Source: Rotaria macrura
Taxonomy: Eukaryota; Rotifera; Eurotatoria; Philodinida; Philodinidae
DNA: 64,000 nucleotides
Assembly (NCBI GenBank): GCA_900239685.1
Contig: OENT01000739.1
Location: 16,421 to 80,420 of the forward strand
Reading direction: 5' to 3'
The position numbers were made by a program, and so were the translations under genes. Position 1 is the stretch's first letter. Every line of letters begins with the position of its first letter. The notes beneath the pieces were generated by a model that was not told where the DNA came from, made no database searches, and saw nothing but the letters and a program-made list of their open reading frames with translations. Positions 10,780-22,783 of the stretch are shown here, in pieces.

Positions 10780-13700
10780 GTCTTGCTGTATATTGCGCTT
10801 TTATCAATGATGCTGTGTCACTACTGTTTATCGGATCGAATACAAACCTTTTCAGTTATTTTTCTCATCACTTTCTGTATTGGCAATGTGACTTACATAG
10901 ACGTGTCGATATCGCGAAGCAAGTTTTTTTCTTTTCTAACCGTGTTTGTCGCCTGATACTCATTTTTTAAGATGAATATTATTGGACGAAGCCTGATAGC
11001 GTTTAAAGTCAAGCAGAAAAAAATAATTTTCAGGTATACTTTGAAACAGCAAGATAAAATGAGGGCATATTTTCTCGTTCCTATCGGTTTTTTCAAGCAT
11101 AATTTTTATTACTTATTACTTTTTTTCTGTATCATAAACAGTCAAAGAAAGGCCTTTTGCGTTCGATCAATAGTGAAGACAATGAGTTCGTGAACGGTAC
11201 AAAGTCCTCGTCTAGAATATAGAAAATGCGATCATGTTTGACAGTTGGATTCGAATGCATGTAAGGAATCCAGTTTAAAGTCACAAATCTCAACCAAAAA
11301 ATGATTCAGAACGAAGGAGATACAAGTCAGAACATAGTTACCAAAAAATCGTTCGAAATAAAAGTCCATCTTTAATTCTTCATCTTTTTAAGTATAGTCC
11401 GATTCAGAAAAACCATAGTCGCATAGGCTAGACTTTTTCTGTCTTATATCATTCTGTAACTGTATTTATTGAAACATCTTCAAATTAGACAAACATGTAG
11501 CGAGATTTCAATAGACCAACTTGTTATTAAAATATGCTCTCAGTTATCGACATAAACTACATCGGAAGATGCTTCCGAGTATGACTCATGGCCAATAGAG
11601 CATCTAACTTCAAGTTTGAATATATATTTGGAATGAAAATGGCAAAGAAAAACATATATCATAATATACATTCGTATAATAGAACAATATGAGGTAACTA
11701 AAAGTCCAAAAAACCACTTACCTGTGAATTCCCTATGTAGTTCAAGTGTCGTATAATAACATATCTGGTGGCTGCAGATGCTGTTCAAACACTATCAAAC
11801 TTATACAAACACAATTTGACGCATACACAAAAAAATCAAATAGAATAAAGTAATTAATGTTTGTTTCCAATGTCGTTCGAATGAAGTAATTATTGAAAAT
11901 TATCATTACCAACGTTACTGAAATAGGTTCTTACCATGAAACAAAACTAGTGAATTATTACTGGTGTAATTCGATGTAAAGTCGAACATTTGGATTCACC
12001 TATCTCAAAATAGTGTTATATTCTTTGACAAAATATTTTAAGAAACCTATCATGATTATTGCACATAGCTATCATTGGACAAATTCCTATTGTTAAGATG
12101 AAGATTGTGTTAAATAGAATGTATCACATAGAACTAATAATTTCCACTTGGTTATGCTTTTCAAAATAATAAAATATGCATAGAATATTTTTTCTGTAGT
12201 TCTTATTGAGCAAATGAGATCTTCATAAAATGTCAAAGGTAATTTTGGAAATCAGTGTAACAGTAAATATGTAGAAACCAGTATATATACCTAATCCAAT
12301 AGAATTTGACCAGTTGAAGTGTTATTGACAATAAGAAAAGAATAGCAATCGTAGATGTAATGATCTTATATAAAAAGCGCCGAAACTAGAAGTAAATAAA
12401 AGGAAAATCGATCAACATCTCACTATGCGTCAATACTTACAATTTCAATCACTAACACACACTTGAAGATTTTCTATCTCATAAACACAAAGAAGACGAT
12501 CTTACATTACTGGTATCAGAGTTCACTCTATACATAAAACAAAAGTAGAATGAAAATAGAATACATAATTTATGTTTCAACAGACATAAAACAGAATAGT
12601 CAAGCATTTTGAAACGAATGGACTAGTTTGATATTGTATATGAGGAGTTCAAAGTCATCAAAATTCATTGAAATATGTTCAATATCTACATCTGTATCTA
12701 AAAATGGGTTCCGCTTACCATCCCTTTAAATATAGAATAAGAAACATGAAGCCCCATATTAAAAAAACTGAATGATCGAATAATTTACTTTCATTTATCA
12801 CCACGTTTGTGTCTGACATCTTCATTCGCTTGTCTCTGTACCAAAAAAGGTTAGAATCAACAGCTTTTAGATATAGAATTATGACAATAAATAGATTTCT
12901 TTGGGATCACAGTTAATGAAAGTTGATACTATTTCTTAACAAGATCTATGAAAAGACTGTGACAATAGCCATTCTTGTTAGTCATGGTGATAGAAGAGCT
13001 CCATCACATTTCTTCATCAATGAAATCAATTACATAGACGAATTCATTGGTACTGATCGATACGATATTTGTCCGAAATGAACTACATCTTTTTGTTCTC
13101 ATTGATAAAAAACAAAACTTCGTTTCTTGTTTTGATCAATGAATAGTATTAATTTTGAGTCAATATTTGTACATTGTAACTTATTTACACTTATCAAAAG
13201 GGTTTCTCTGTTAAAAAAATGATGTGATAAATGTGTTTGTTAGAATTAGAATCGAAACTACGAAGAGTATAATATATGCTTTCAGGATTATATTCCAAAC
13301 ACATTTAGCGAATATGTCATAAATCAATACTAAAAGTGGATCAACTAGTGAAGACTATTAGCGAGTCGTTACTTTTGTTTTCATGAATTCTATTTATTAA
13401 TACATAAGATGTAGGTATGTCTTTTTCTAAGCGTATTCTTGATCGTTTTACCAATACATCAAAGAAATAAATCAAGAATGAACAAACTGCTACGTCACAA
13501 CTAGTAATCATATAGAGTGTCAATTGATCATCGTCGAAATCAAATCAAATGCTTTTTAATCGTTAGCAAATTCAAGCGAACAGGAAAACAAATCAACTGT
13601 CTAATGTTCAAGAGAAAATAAATTTCTTCTTACCAACTATGGACAAAATGTTATCGTACACCTGACTCTAAAACTTTATGATGATCTAGTATTGTATTCT

Positions 13701-13856
13701 CTTTAAATACAGTTCAATGATGATGAGCAAAAATAAGCGGTTAAATTATTTTAATTTTCAAGAAAAGAAAAAGAAAGCATAGCAATATGAAAGAAGTCTC
13801 AAAACATGAAACATATATAACTAATTCGTTTCATTTAATATATGTTATCAGAAAAA
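10780..13856. other. Non-coding stretch
   Basis: I find no gene or clear repeat here. The small frames at 10773-11193 and 11540-11788 are AT-rich with no domain and are best read as chance. The stretch lies between a divergent gene start at 10779 and the 3' end of the YHYH gene. Confidence 0.5.
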
Positions 13857-13979
13857 TCACAATTTTCCGAACACCATGACGAGCGTAAACAACATTGCCA
13901 TCATTAGATGATCTACAGACTTTCTTTGACTGTTCGATCCCTGTGTAGTGGTTTGATTAAGAGCATATGCTGATTTCGT
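13857..13979 (-). pseudogene. GPI-anchor-like tail of the YHYH gene, cut off by an in-frame stop
   Basis: After the TAA at 13982-13980 the reading frame of YHYH exon 3 stays open for 40 more codons to a TGA at 13859-13857. The stretch reads as a Thr/Asn/Gln/Ser-rich linker (ALNQTTTQGSNSQ), a short polar segment, and a terminal hydrophobic run MMAMLFTLVMVFGKL. This is the layout of a GPI-attachment signal: small residues at the cleavage site, a spacer, then a hydrophobic end. Continuation in the same frame argues that it once was, or still is on another allele, part of the protein. A sequencing error or stop-codon readthrough are the alternatives. Confidence 0.5.
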
Positions 13980-15913
13980 TTATGCCTTGGGTCCATTTGT
14001 TGTACAGTTTGGGAAGACTGATGGATAGTTTCCAGGACCGAAACAGCCCGTTATATACGGGTATGTTCGCGTTGCAAAATAAGCATAATTTCCAGTCGAA
14101 TCAAAAAATTTACCATTACATATATCAAAACCATTTGTTACCTATAAGATTCAGAATACATCAATGACCATAGTTTATCTCTTAGCCAGGCAAAACTATC
14201 AATGATGATGACTATTAATATTATTTACAAAGGGTCATCCTCTTAAATATGATTCTATTTTGTGCTACAAGTCTTCAAAAATAAAAATTCAGGGTGTGAT
14301 ATTACGTCAGCTTCTCTAATTGCTGCGATTGTATTATTGTTGTTATAGTGTTTGTAGTTCACTTTATACACACCAGTTGTGCGTTTTTTCTTAGAGATCT
14401 TCTTGTTTTCTCTTGATTTCATCCTCTTAGTCAAGAAAAATATCCATTCATGTTTAGGATGACCGTGATTTTGTAGATGGGTGGCTACGACTATGCATCT
14501 TCTAAATTCAAGCACCTGCGCGGCCTTGTTTGTAATATCTTGGTCTCGATTTAAAATTTACACAAATTCTTTTTACCTATTCATGGAACGGATGTCACTA
14601 CCCGCCAAATGTTTATTATATTAGGTTGCGTTCGGAAACGAAAAAGTCAACGTATATGCAAAGAGAACTTCTACGAACTTTCTACATATTTCAGTGTTCG
14701 CACAGTTTTCCAGAATACATTCCAATTCACTAAGTACTATTGTCGCGAAGCTAGATGAAATCTCTAGGCTTCAGAATGTTCCTGTCTCAAGATCGAGTGC
14801 ATTCTCACTTCGGTGCCCGTTGAATCATAAGGTCCATATACAACATGTCCGTCTTTAGCTATTCCAATCACCGTTAATGTTCGATATGATGCATACGTTG
14901 ATATACTGTAATTTGCTACACTTCCCAGGTCGAACGATACGGACCGTTGAGTGGACGCAGTTATACGGACCGTAACATCATTAAAATAGGCCTGTATACG
15001 GCCGCATTTTCACAGTATACGGCTCCGTATACGTTACTATCTCTGGGCACAGTAATAAAGGATCGTATACTGTGAAAATACGGCCGTATACGGGCTTATT
15101 TTAATGATGTTACGGTCCGTATAACTGTGTCCACTCAACAGTCCGTAACGGATATCCGTTTTGATGGACCTGGGTTGTTTTGCAAGCTGGAGTGGACTAA
15201 CAGGACGATATACTTTCGTTGGGTGGACTCAGAGCACAACCTGATGCAGCATGGTAATGGTAACCGTTATTTGACGGGTTCAGATGTCCTAAACATGCAT
15301 CGACTGATTCTGCTGCATAGCCTCCAGCTGGATAAAATGGATCAACATTATTTGCACTGTTGGCATTCAAAATCGGAACACCGTCAACGCTCATAGCGGC
15401 TAGGGTATTTAAAACAGCAACGTCTATGTAAGGTACCACATTTGATAAGGTCGGTACAGACGCTTGGTTATTGATGTTGCAAACGATTGAGCTCAAGTCT
15501 GACACAGTTGTTGGATTATGTACAGGAGAATTCACACTCACGTCGGGATTGAAATTCACTTCGAAGTCAATGTTAAGTTCACTCATACGAACCGGCACAC
15601 TGGGACAGAAAAGTGGCAAACCATTCGACTGAACACGAATACGAATCGTTGAACTGCCAGAACAAGAGATACATAGTTTATGCTGAAACACGCACGTACT
15701 ATCGTACATCGTACCGGGACATGTTGTACTAGTAAAACCGGAACTACACGAAATGTTGGTACAAGTAGAACTGGTAATAGAAATAACGGCTACTCCACTG
15801 TATGTATTGTAGAATTTGGCAGCTACGGCTTTACAATCAGATAAAGAGTTACTCGCTGTACTTCCGGCGACCCCGAATGCAAGTTGAATAATCGTGAAGA
15901 TTATAAACATCAT
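13980..15913 (-). CDS. Secreted YHYH-domain protein, three exons
   Basis: I reconstruct three exons on the minus strand: 15913-15202, 14915-14809 and 14141-13980, total 326 residues. Donors GTTAGT and GTGAGA and acceptors TGTAG and TATAG keep the frame exactly. A signal peptide covers the first 18-22 residues, followed by a Cys-rich N-terminal region (residues 27-104). The YHYH domain then runs from about 165: AMSVDGVPI, ACLGHLNP, the name-giving NNGYHYHAASGC (216-226), IGIAKDGHVVYGPY (254-267, exon 2), and DICNGKFF...YAYFATRTYPYITGCFGPG in exon 3. The domain is widespread in bacteria and aquatic invertebrates, and its function is unknown. Exon 3 ends at an in-frame TAA (13982-13980), yet the same frame continues to 13857 with a Thr/Ser-rich linker and a hydrophobic tail, described separately. 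Intron 1 (286 nt) is mostly a foldback element. Intron 2 is 667 nt. Confidence 0.8.
14924..15174. mobile_element. Palindromic CGTATACGG-type foldback element inside intron 1 of the YHYH gene
   Basis: A 251-bp inverted repeat beginning CCCAGGTC and ending GACCTGGG. Long arms share GTTATACGGACCGTAACATC and TTTCACAGTATACG with their complements. It is flanked by TT on both sides and encodes nothing. Its left border lies seven bases from the splice acceptor used by the YHYH gene, so it occupies nearly all of that intron. It belongs to the family seen at 37957, 54893 and 63921. Confidence 0.82.
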
Positions 15914-16012
15914 ATTCTAGATGACTATGATAGTGTGAACTAATAACTATATTGTGTGCTTGGAATTGGTTACGTACCTTTTTATAAGTAAAGTCGTAAA
16001 TACAGGGGGTAT

Positions 16013-17056
16013 CATAACTATATTTTCGATAAAAAATATGCAATATATCCATATTGGTTCAATGTATCCTGTTTATTTTGTTCCTCGTTAATAGAGGACA
16101 CTTCAGCATTCTTTTTCATAAGACACATGTTGTAAGATACACCTTTGAACTAATTATGACTTCTGAGTAAAATACATAGTAAGATAAGATCTCCAATTTT
16201 GGTAAAACTAGGTCTTGCTCAATTGAGATATACATACTTTGTTAAATTTAACATAGTTTATAAAGAAACGTTTTTATGAGCATTGGCAACAGTGATTTTT
16301 AAAAATTTGGAACCACTGTTTTGTATTGAAGTTTTATAAAAATCCTACAGAAACTGTCCTTGGAAAAATTTTAAATGTTGAGGGTTCAGTATTTTAAGAA
16401 GCATTTTTCTAATCAAGTTAAGTCGTTTTTTGGGTATACATACCGCTGAATTGTACATGTAGTACAAATTTCAGTTCAAAGAGTGCAGTCGTGAGTATTC
16501 TACCGCTCTTACTCATCAATATCATGATTTAGGCAGATTTGGTGTTTCATATCTCGTGACCAGCGAGAGATGGATGTTTGAAATTTCTACTGGAATCATA
16601 AGTCACAGATAGCTATCACTGCTACAGTTTTCAGCTTGATTGGTTTAAAAACTCTCTAGATATTGGGTCTTCAATATAATCACTTTCTGTACAGACTAAT
16701 ATTTTAGGGCGTTTTGTGGTGGGCGGGGGAGCGGGGTGGAGGGTAGCTGAGAAGTCAATGTTCCACATTTTTTTGAAACCCCTATTACTGATGTTCCTAA
16801 AAACGTTTCTTTGTGAACTATGTTAAATTTAACAAAGTATGTATATCTCAATTGAGCAAGACCTACTTTTACCAAAATTGGAGATCTTATCTTACTATGT
16901 ATTTTACTCAGAAGTCATAATTAGTTCAAAGGTGTATCTTACAACATGTGTTTTATGAAAAAGAATGCTGAAGTGTTCTCTATTAACGAGGAAAAAATGT
17001 GATTCATTGAACCAATATGGATATATTGCATATTTTGTATCGAAAATATAGTTATG
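16013..17056. mobile_element. Large inverted-repeat (foldback) element
   Basis: Two arms of about 265-280 bp, near 16013-16290 and 16790-17056, are near-identical in opposite orientation; they begin and end with CATAACTATATTTTCGAT and its complement. The spacer of about 500 bp encodes no protein and contains a G-rich run near 16720-16742. No target duplication is visible. The element starts 100 bp upstream of the YHYH start codon, so it lies in that gene's presumed promoter. It is best read as a non-autonomous DNA transposon. Confidence 0.75.
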
Positions 17057-18018
17057 GCACATCGTCTAGATTAGAAGGCACTTCCTCATTAGGATTGCGA
17101 AAAACATGCTTTGCAAGCACTTAAAAACAAGAATATTAGAAAAATATTTGATGAAGTATCGCTGCAGTTACTCACACATATCGAAAACCTTGTGCATGTT
17201 ACTTTTATAATGGGTACACGATTTAATAGAGCCTACACGAGTGTATTTTCATGCTTTTCATTTGATAGGAGAACATGAGGAAGTCGCCTCCTACGTTACA
17301 ATGTACAGAGTATTGCATGAAAAAGTAATTCAATGAAATAGGTATAATATATAGCCAATATATTAGTCTTTCTTCAAAAAATAAAATAACCACATGACTA
17401 AATCAGTCGTGTTTGGAGAGTGGTTCTAGCTTTTGGAGTCTCCCTCCATGCACATTCGATAAGATAAAATGAAAAATATTAGATTAATAAAATCTACTAA
17501 GAAGCTTATCAGTTTCCTTAAACTTTCATGAAACTTCAATGATTTATTCAACGATTTCCTCATTGCATTTCAAGAGACTCCAATGATTGATTATCGTCAC
17601 ACGTGTCTCATTGTATACTAATCTGTGGTTTTATTTTGCTTGCCACTCATGGTGCAATATTTTATTAAATTCGACTAGTGGAAAATTAAAATAAAACGTC
17701 TGATCAAATACTATCATAGTGAGCTGAAGGCGACCTTCAACGTTTCAGTAGTAAAACAGAGAAGGAGAACAGTGTTGAACAAACACATCATGTAGCAGAT
17801 TCTGCATCAGCTAAAGTTCTATAAAAATAACTGGGCGATAAGTTCAACAAATTCTCATAATAATGATCGATAGAGATATGATGGAAACATCCTATTTTAC
17901 GTTATATTATTTGTTAAACAAATAAAATTTCTGCGGAAGAACAAGTTCAACATTTATTTTACGGACGAGAGTTTTCAACAAGAGTATTATTTCAAAATTA
18001 ATTATTAATAGTTAATAA
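17057..18018. other. Non-coding stretch
   Basis: AT-rich, without a credible open frame or a repeat I can define. It separates the inverted-repeat element from the solo LTR. Confidence 0.45.
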
Positions 18019-18023
18019 GTATC

Positions 18024-18415
18024 TGTAACAACCTCGGTTGAGTTTATTGTATATCGTTATATAGTATCACTCTCTTATGGAGTTGATTGCTTGTGCATGT
18101 TATTACAACCGTATCCTGTCATCGGCTGTTATATTATGTTTTACTCTTCTCTCTTCGATATGTATATACTACTCAATATGTAACCGTCTACTGGCTCTCA
18201 TCGTGTTCAGTTTATCTTTTCTCCTTATATAACCACATATCAATATTTAGTCTAGCGCATACTTCTACTCTAATTAATGCTCAATGTGTGCTCATTCTCT
18301 TTATCTCGCTATTATCTCTCTTATGTTTCCTCTCTCGTTCTACGCTGAGTATATAAAGAGTAGACGACAGAGAATAATTTAATTCTGGTGTGGAATAAGC
18401 ACTAAAATCGTTACA
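18024..18415. mobile_element. Solo LTR of a retrotransposon, with 5-bp target duplication
   Basis: A 392-bp unit starts TGTAACAACC and ends AATCGTTACA, giving the TG...CA ends and short terminal inverted repeat (TGTAA/TTACA) expected of an LTR. It is flanked on both sides by the perfect 5-bp repeat GTATC (18019-18023 and 18416-18420). Internally it is pyrimidine-rich on the plus strand, with TATA-like motifs at about 18224 and 18349. No gag or pol sequence adjoins it, so it is a recombined solo LTR. The open frame 18087-18356 inside it is not a gene. Confidence 0.78.
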
Positions 18416-18822
18416 GTATCAAATGAATCATTTACTTTGAATTTTCAAGGGTGCTCTTAGTCGTAAATGTACACCGTGTATCTGCCACCAAAAGCAACAA
18501 ACTATGAAAAGAATATTAAAATTTTTAAAAGTAGGTTTGTTCTTAGAAGTAGAATTCACTGTGTTATGTGATATCTCCTCATTCTACTATCTAGTAATGG
18601 GTGAATGTTTCGGTAATCTTATAGAGTTAGCGCCAAAGAGTACCATATTATTCGCAGTGCATATTACTATTGTTCAGAGCTTTTGTTTTGATTGCATTTA
18701 TTGTGGCTGTTTATTTGAGAGTAGAATTTTCACTAAGCTATATACGAGAACACTCTTTAAATAAGTTCATCTAGATAATGTATTCTTGAAAACAAATTTT
18801 AAAATAACCTCTGCCATCACTA

Positions 18823-19830
18823 AACCCCTCCCCAGAATAAAAGGCCATGGCCTTCTATTATGAAAATTTACATCGCTCCTCCGACAGTGGCCTACTATTG
18901 TGGGCTATGTTTTGTTAGGATTTACCGAGAAAGTTAAGGATTTTTAAAAAATTTTTCCAATGAAAACAGACACTGTTAGCAGTCAAATATTGGGAAACCA
19001 TTTTTTTAGTAGGAAAAATGTCAGTTTTTTCAAAAAATGAGTTTTTTACAAATAAATATGAAAACCTCGGACCTAAGTCCGAGAGTTATGTGTACTTCAA
19101 AAAGGGAATGAGACAAACCAGTTATTCTAGAATGTGTGCACGGAAGAAGTATCTTGGTAAACCTTTTTGGGAAACCCCAAAACTAGTGGTCATCTGAAAC
19201 ATATCTAGGCATTTAGTTTCGGGATGCAGTTTTTGTGTATTTCGAGATCTTTTCCAGGCGGTGTTTTTTTTAGAAGGCTGCGATTTAGTTCAAAACTAAT
19301 ATCAGATTCGAAATCCACGTTGAAGACTGAGTCAATTTTTATACGTGGTTGATAATTCTGAGAAAAACATTTTTTTTTGAAAAAATCCCTGTACACCCCC
19401 TCAGGGATTGTTTGGTCAATAATGACTATTTATTCGATAACTCAGCTATTATTTTCCGGATCCTTCTCATCTTCGAACTCGACCGAGATATTGATCAGAC
19501 AATTCTGTGTACAAAGTTTCAGCTCAATCGAATGTATTTGTAAAGAGTTATCGTGTAAACGGAGGGCCGGCCACCCAGACACACTGGCCGATTCTAGAGT
19601 GTATACTCAACTTTTGAGTACACAACAGATTTTTTACTAGAAAACACCAGATTTTCTACTGAAAAACTAGGCTTTTTAGTGCTAAAACCTGAAAATTCCA
19701 CTGCATTTCTGAAAAAAGTGTCTGGAGATCCCATGGCCTTCTATTAGGTCTTGTGAACTTTTTCTTGGGGGTGGCCTTGCAATGAGGGTGGCCTTCTAAT
19801 ATGGGGTGGCCTTTTATTCTAGGGGGGGTT
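18823..19830. mobile_element. Non-autonomous TIR element with TA target duplication
   Basis: A 1008-bp element bounded by inverted repeats AACCCCTCCCCAGAATAAAA (left) and the complement of AACCCCCCCTAGAATAAAA (right), both continuing into GGCC. TA lies at 18821-18822 and 19831-19832, the target duplication of Tc1/mariner-like elements. Near both ends a short motif of the form TGGCCTTCTATTAT recurs (18847, 18885, 19735, 19773, 19787), resembling subterminal transposase-binding repeats. A perfect hairpin CTCGGAC/GTCCGAG lies near 19068. No transposase is encoded; the 60-90-codon frames inside are chance. Confidence 0.8.
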
Positions 19831-19832
19831 TA

Positions 19833-21275
19833 AACGCTTTTGCTATTGGAAAAAAATTGGTATTGGACCATTAAAATTTGTTTGATAGTGTAATACTAAT
19901 TCATGACAGAAATGCAAAATTTCGCTTATGAATTAATATTCTACTACCTGTATATATCTTGTTGAAATTTCAACCTTGTGACAAATAAAAAAGTTTCAAT
20001 GTAATGTCTTATACAAAAAAATCATAGTTGAATGTTAAAAATGTAAGCAATATTGTACACCAAAGAAAAGTTGTTTTTTTTTAAATAAACGACAAGATAA
20101 CAACTTTTACAAAAAAAAGAATGTCCCCATTTTTTCAGGTTTACCTACCCGAGGGAAAGATATTACAGCTAATATTGGGATATGCTTTCTAGAAAGTCAA
20201 AGAGAAAGAATCAATTAAAAATATAGATTCCAAGTAAGTTTTCTTCTACTAAGCGCATGTTCTCTACTGACACAAATATGGAATGGAAAGAAAAAGGAGA
20301 CAGCGAATAAATAAAAGAAAAAGAAAGAGCGAGGATGCGGAAAAATAGGACTGATACAAAGGAAAGAAAACGCAATCAAGCATGTCAACAATCATAGATT
20401 ACACCAACGTCAGCACATGAATCGATGAAAAAATGCAGCCTTAGACAATTTTAATAATAAGAGTGAACGGCTAAAATAAAAGAGGCGAAAAAAGACGCAA
20501 AAACTAAGTTGGAAAACAAAAACCCACAAAAGTACAAGAGAAAAGGGCTAGTTATGGCAGTAGGTGCACAAAAACGCATCGACGCTTTACTCATGTCTTC
20601 CCATTCATCATTGATGTGTTGGCAATATTAATCGTTTTGCAATCATGCATCTATTAATAGCTATACAAGTTGAATCCGAAATATGAAATTGATATTAGCT
20701 ATATTGAAGACAACGCTTATTGTAATAGCTCATGGAAAGTCCAACAACTTCATATTTGAGTGTTAACGCTGCAAAGCTTTTTTATTTGAAGTGTAGTAGT
20801 CGGAACTACTGATTTCAATGTGAAGGGCACTTAGTACCGTGTCGATATGGACATTCTTCAGATTTAAAAGTAAGGACAACCGTAGTTTTTCTTTCTTCAA
20901 GTGTTTGAACTGATACTTCGATTGTACAATAAATTTAGATAATAAAATTATTGTCAAAGATTACAATTGTTACGAATTCAATTGCAATTCTTCCGAAGAC
21001 TTCCGTTAGATGACGCTTGCACGACGCGTAGCACAAGAAAATTTCCTCATAGAAAATTGAGTAGTAAATCATCACTCATTCTACAACAAAATACATGTTT
21101 TTCGTCTTTATGTAAATAACGAATGAGAACCAGATACAATGACTAAGGTAATTTATTTCGAAGCACATGCAGAGAATAAACGGTAATCATGACTGCTTCT
21201 AATGAGACACTACGTTTGACCACAAAATGCTACTTTAGACTAGTAGAAATAGTCCTACTCTGTATGCTCTTAAAC
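19833..21275. other. Non-coding stretch with a purine-rich segment
   Basis: No gene is apparent. A purine-rich tract of about 300 bases (20261-20560, many GAAAGA and AAAAGA runs) stands out from the surrounding AT-rich DNA. The remaining sequence shows no recognised feature. Confidence 0.45.
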
Positions 21276-22783
21276 CTAGGGTCACGCGGGAACGACTTTT
21301 CTTGGTTTCCGTTTCCCGTTCCCGTATTCTATTCCCGAAAATTTCACGGGAATTCCCTTTCCCAAATCCTGTTCCCGAAAGTTTTTCACAGGTTCTATTA
21401 TGATTCCATTGTTCGCATTGAAAGAATTTTAATTTCACTTATAATCTTATTGCTGCGTCTCATATTTCACAAAACAACATATATTTCACAGAAAACGCAT
21501 GGAAGAAAAAAATTTAGCGTTGGTTGTTTACTAACAAATGATACTGTTCGCGTTTAACTGTTAAAAACTTCCATAGTCGCCGATGTTCTAGCTCATACTT
21601 TCGTTAATACTTGGCTTCACTCATTTATTCGATTCTTTTACGTTTAACTTCGTGTCTTTTTTCGACACTCATCTATTGTTGTCATTCAATACATTATATT
21701 CAATTGGTAATTTTTTTTCTTCGTAGTTATTAGCTCATGATATCTATTCCGTCTTTTAGATTCACTTCGTCTCATGTCTTTTTGGACACTCATCTATTGT
21801 TGGCATTCAATACCTTCTATTCCATCGGTAATTGTTTTCTTCGTACTTATGATCTCCTCCCAGGTGAATGAATCCGATACCGAATCCGTTCGGATCCTAC
21901 GATCCGATGAAATCTTATGGGAATCTGGGTTGTCGAAACAGAAACGGATCCGACGGAAAAAACCTAATTTCTTATTCATGTACGAATTAGCATTTAATCC
22001 CAGTAGCGGAGGCCTGTTTTATCATACGATGAAATCCAATACTAGGGATCCGAATCTCGGATCGCAACCAGGAATCCGATGAGATTTTGTCGGATTAGAG
22101 AAATTCCGATAGAAACATGATCGGATCCGACAGGCATCCGATAGGATCCAATGGTCGGAATGATTCTCCTGGGATGTCGTCTATTTCGCTTTTTTTGTCT
22201 CTACTTTAGTTACATTTTGCCGTTATTATCTATATTTGCTCTTCTTGTATTTTAGTTTCAATAAAGTGAATGACTTCAACAAAAACAACTCTATGGAAAA
22301 CTGCACTTCAAAATTTAGTATCATTCTATATTACATCGATTTCATTCGTAAAACATGCAATTGGAAGAAGCAATTTATGGAAAAATTATTCGCAGATTTA
22401 AGGGGAAGACGTTGCTCAAAATTACATAAAATTTTTACAATGTAAAACGGTATTAAAATGGACAAGTGAAAGTGGAACACGAGTAATGATGTGTGGTGTG
22501 GTGAGCAGCCAATCACTTTATGTAATTATTATAACAGATATTTGTTATTTGTTTTTGTTCATACAAATAACATAATAGTTATTTCAAAAGTAAAAATTGC
22601 TCCACCGACACAATTCGATAAACATAAAAATAGGAACGACAGATTTTCGGGAATGGAAACATTTTTATAACGTTCCCGTTCCCGTATTCTATTGCCGAAA
22701 TCTCCATGGGATTTCTCTTTCCCGATTCCCGCGGGAAACGGGACGGGAAAATGTGGGAAAAAGTCGTTCCCGCGGGAACCTAG
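21276..22783. mobile_element. TIR element with CGCGGGAACGACTT ends, carrying a nested element
   Basis: About 1.5 kb bounded by CTAGGGTCACGCGGGAACGA on the left and the complement of CTAGGTTCCCGCGGGAACGA on the right. Both ends are followed by degenerate runs of CCCGTTCCCGTATTCTATT that also match in inverse orientation. No transposase frame is present. A second inverted-repeat unit is nested at 21859-22173. No clear target duplication was found. Confidence 0.68.
21859..22173. mobile_element. Nested inverted-repeat unit rich in CGGATCCGA
   Basis: A 315-bp unit beginning CCCAGGTGAATGAATCCGA and ending with the complement of CCCAGGAGAATCATTCCGA. Its interior is filled with degenerate GGATCCGA and AATCCGAT words in both orientations. 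The CCCAGG termini recall the CGTATAC foldback family, although the interior differs. It is inserted in, or forms the core of, the 21276-22783 element. Confidence 0.6.

Noticed and set aside
15127-15396. 89-codon plus-strand frame across the foldback element
   Set aside because: It is antisense to YHYH exon 1 and begins inside a palindromic transposon, so it is a shadow.
18087-18356. 89-codon frame with hydrophobic Leu/Ser/Tyr-rich product
   Set aside because: It lies wholly inside the solo LTR, whose pyrimidine-rich strand produces such frames by chance.
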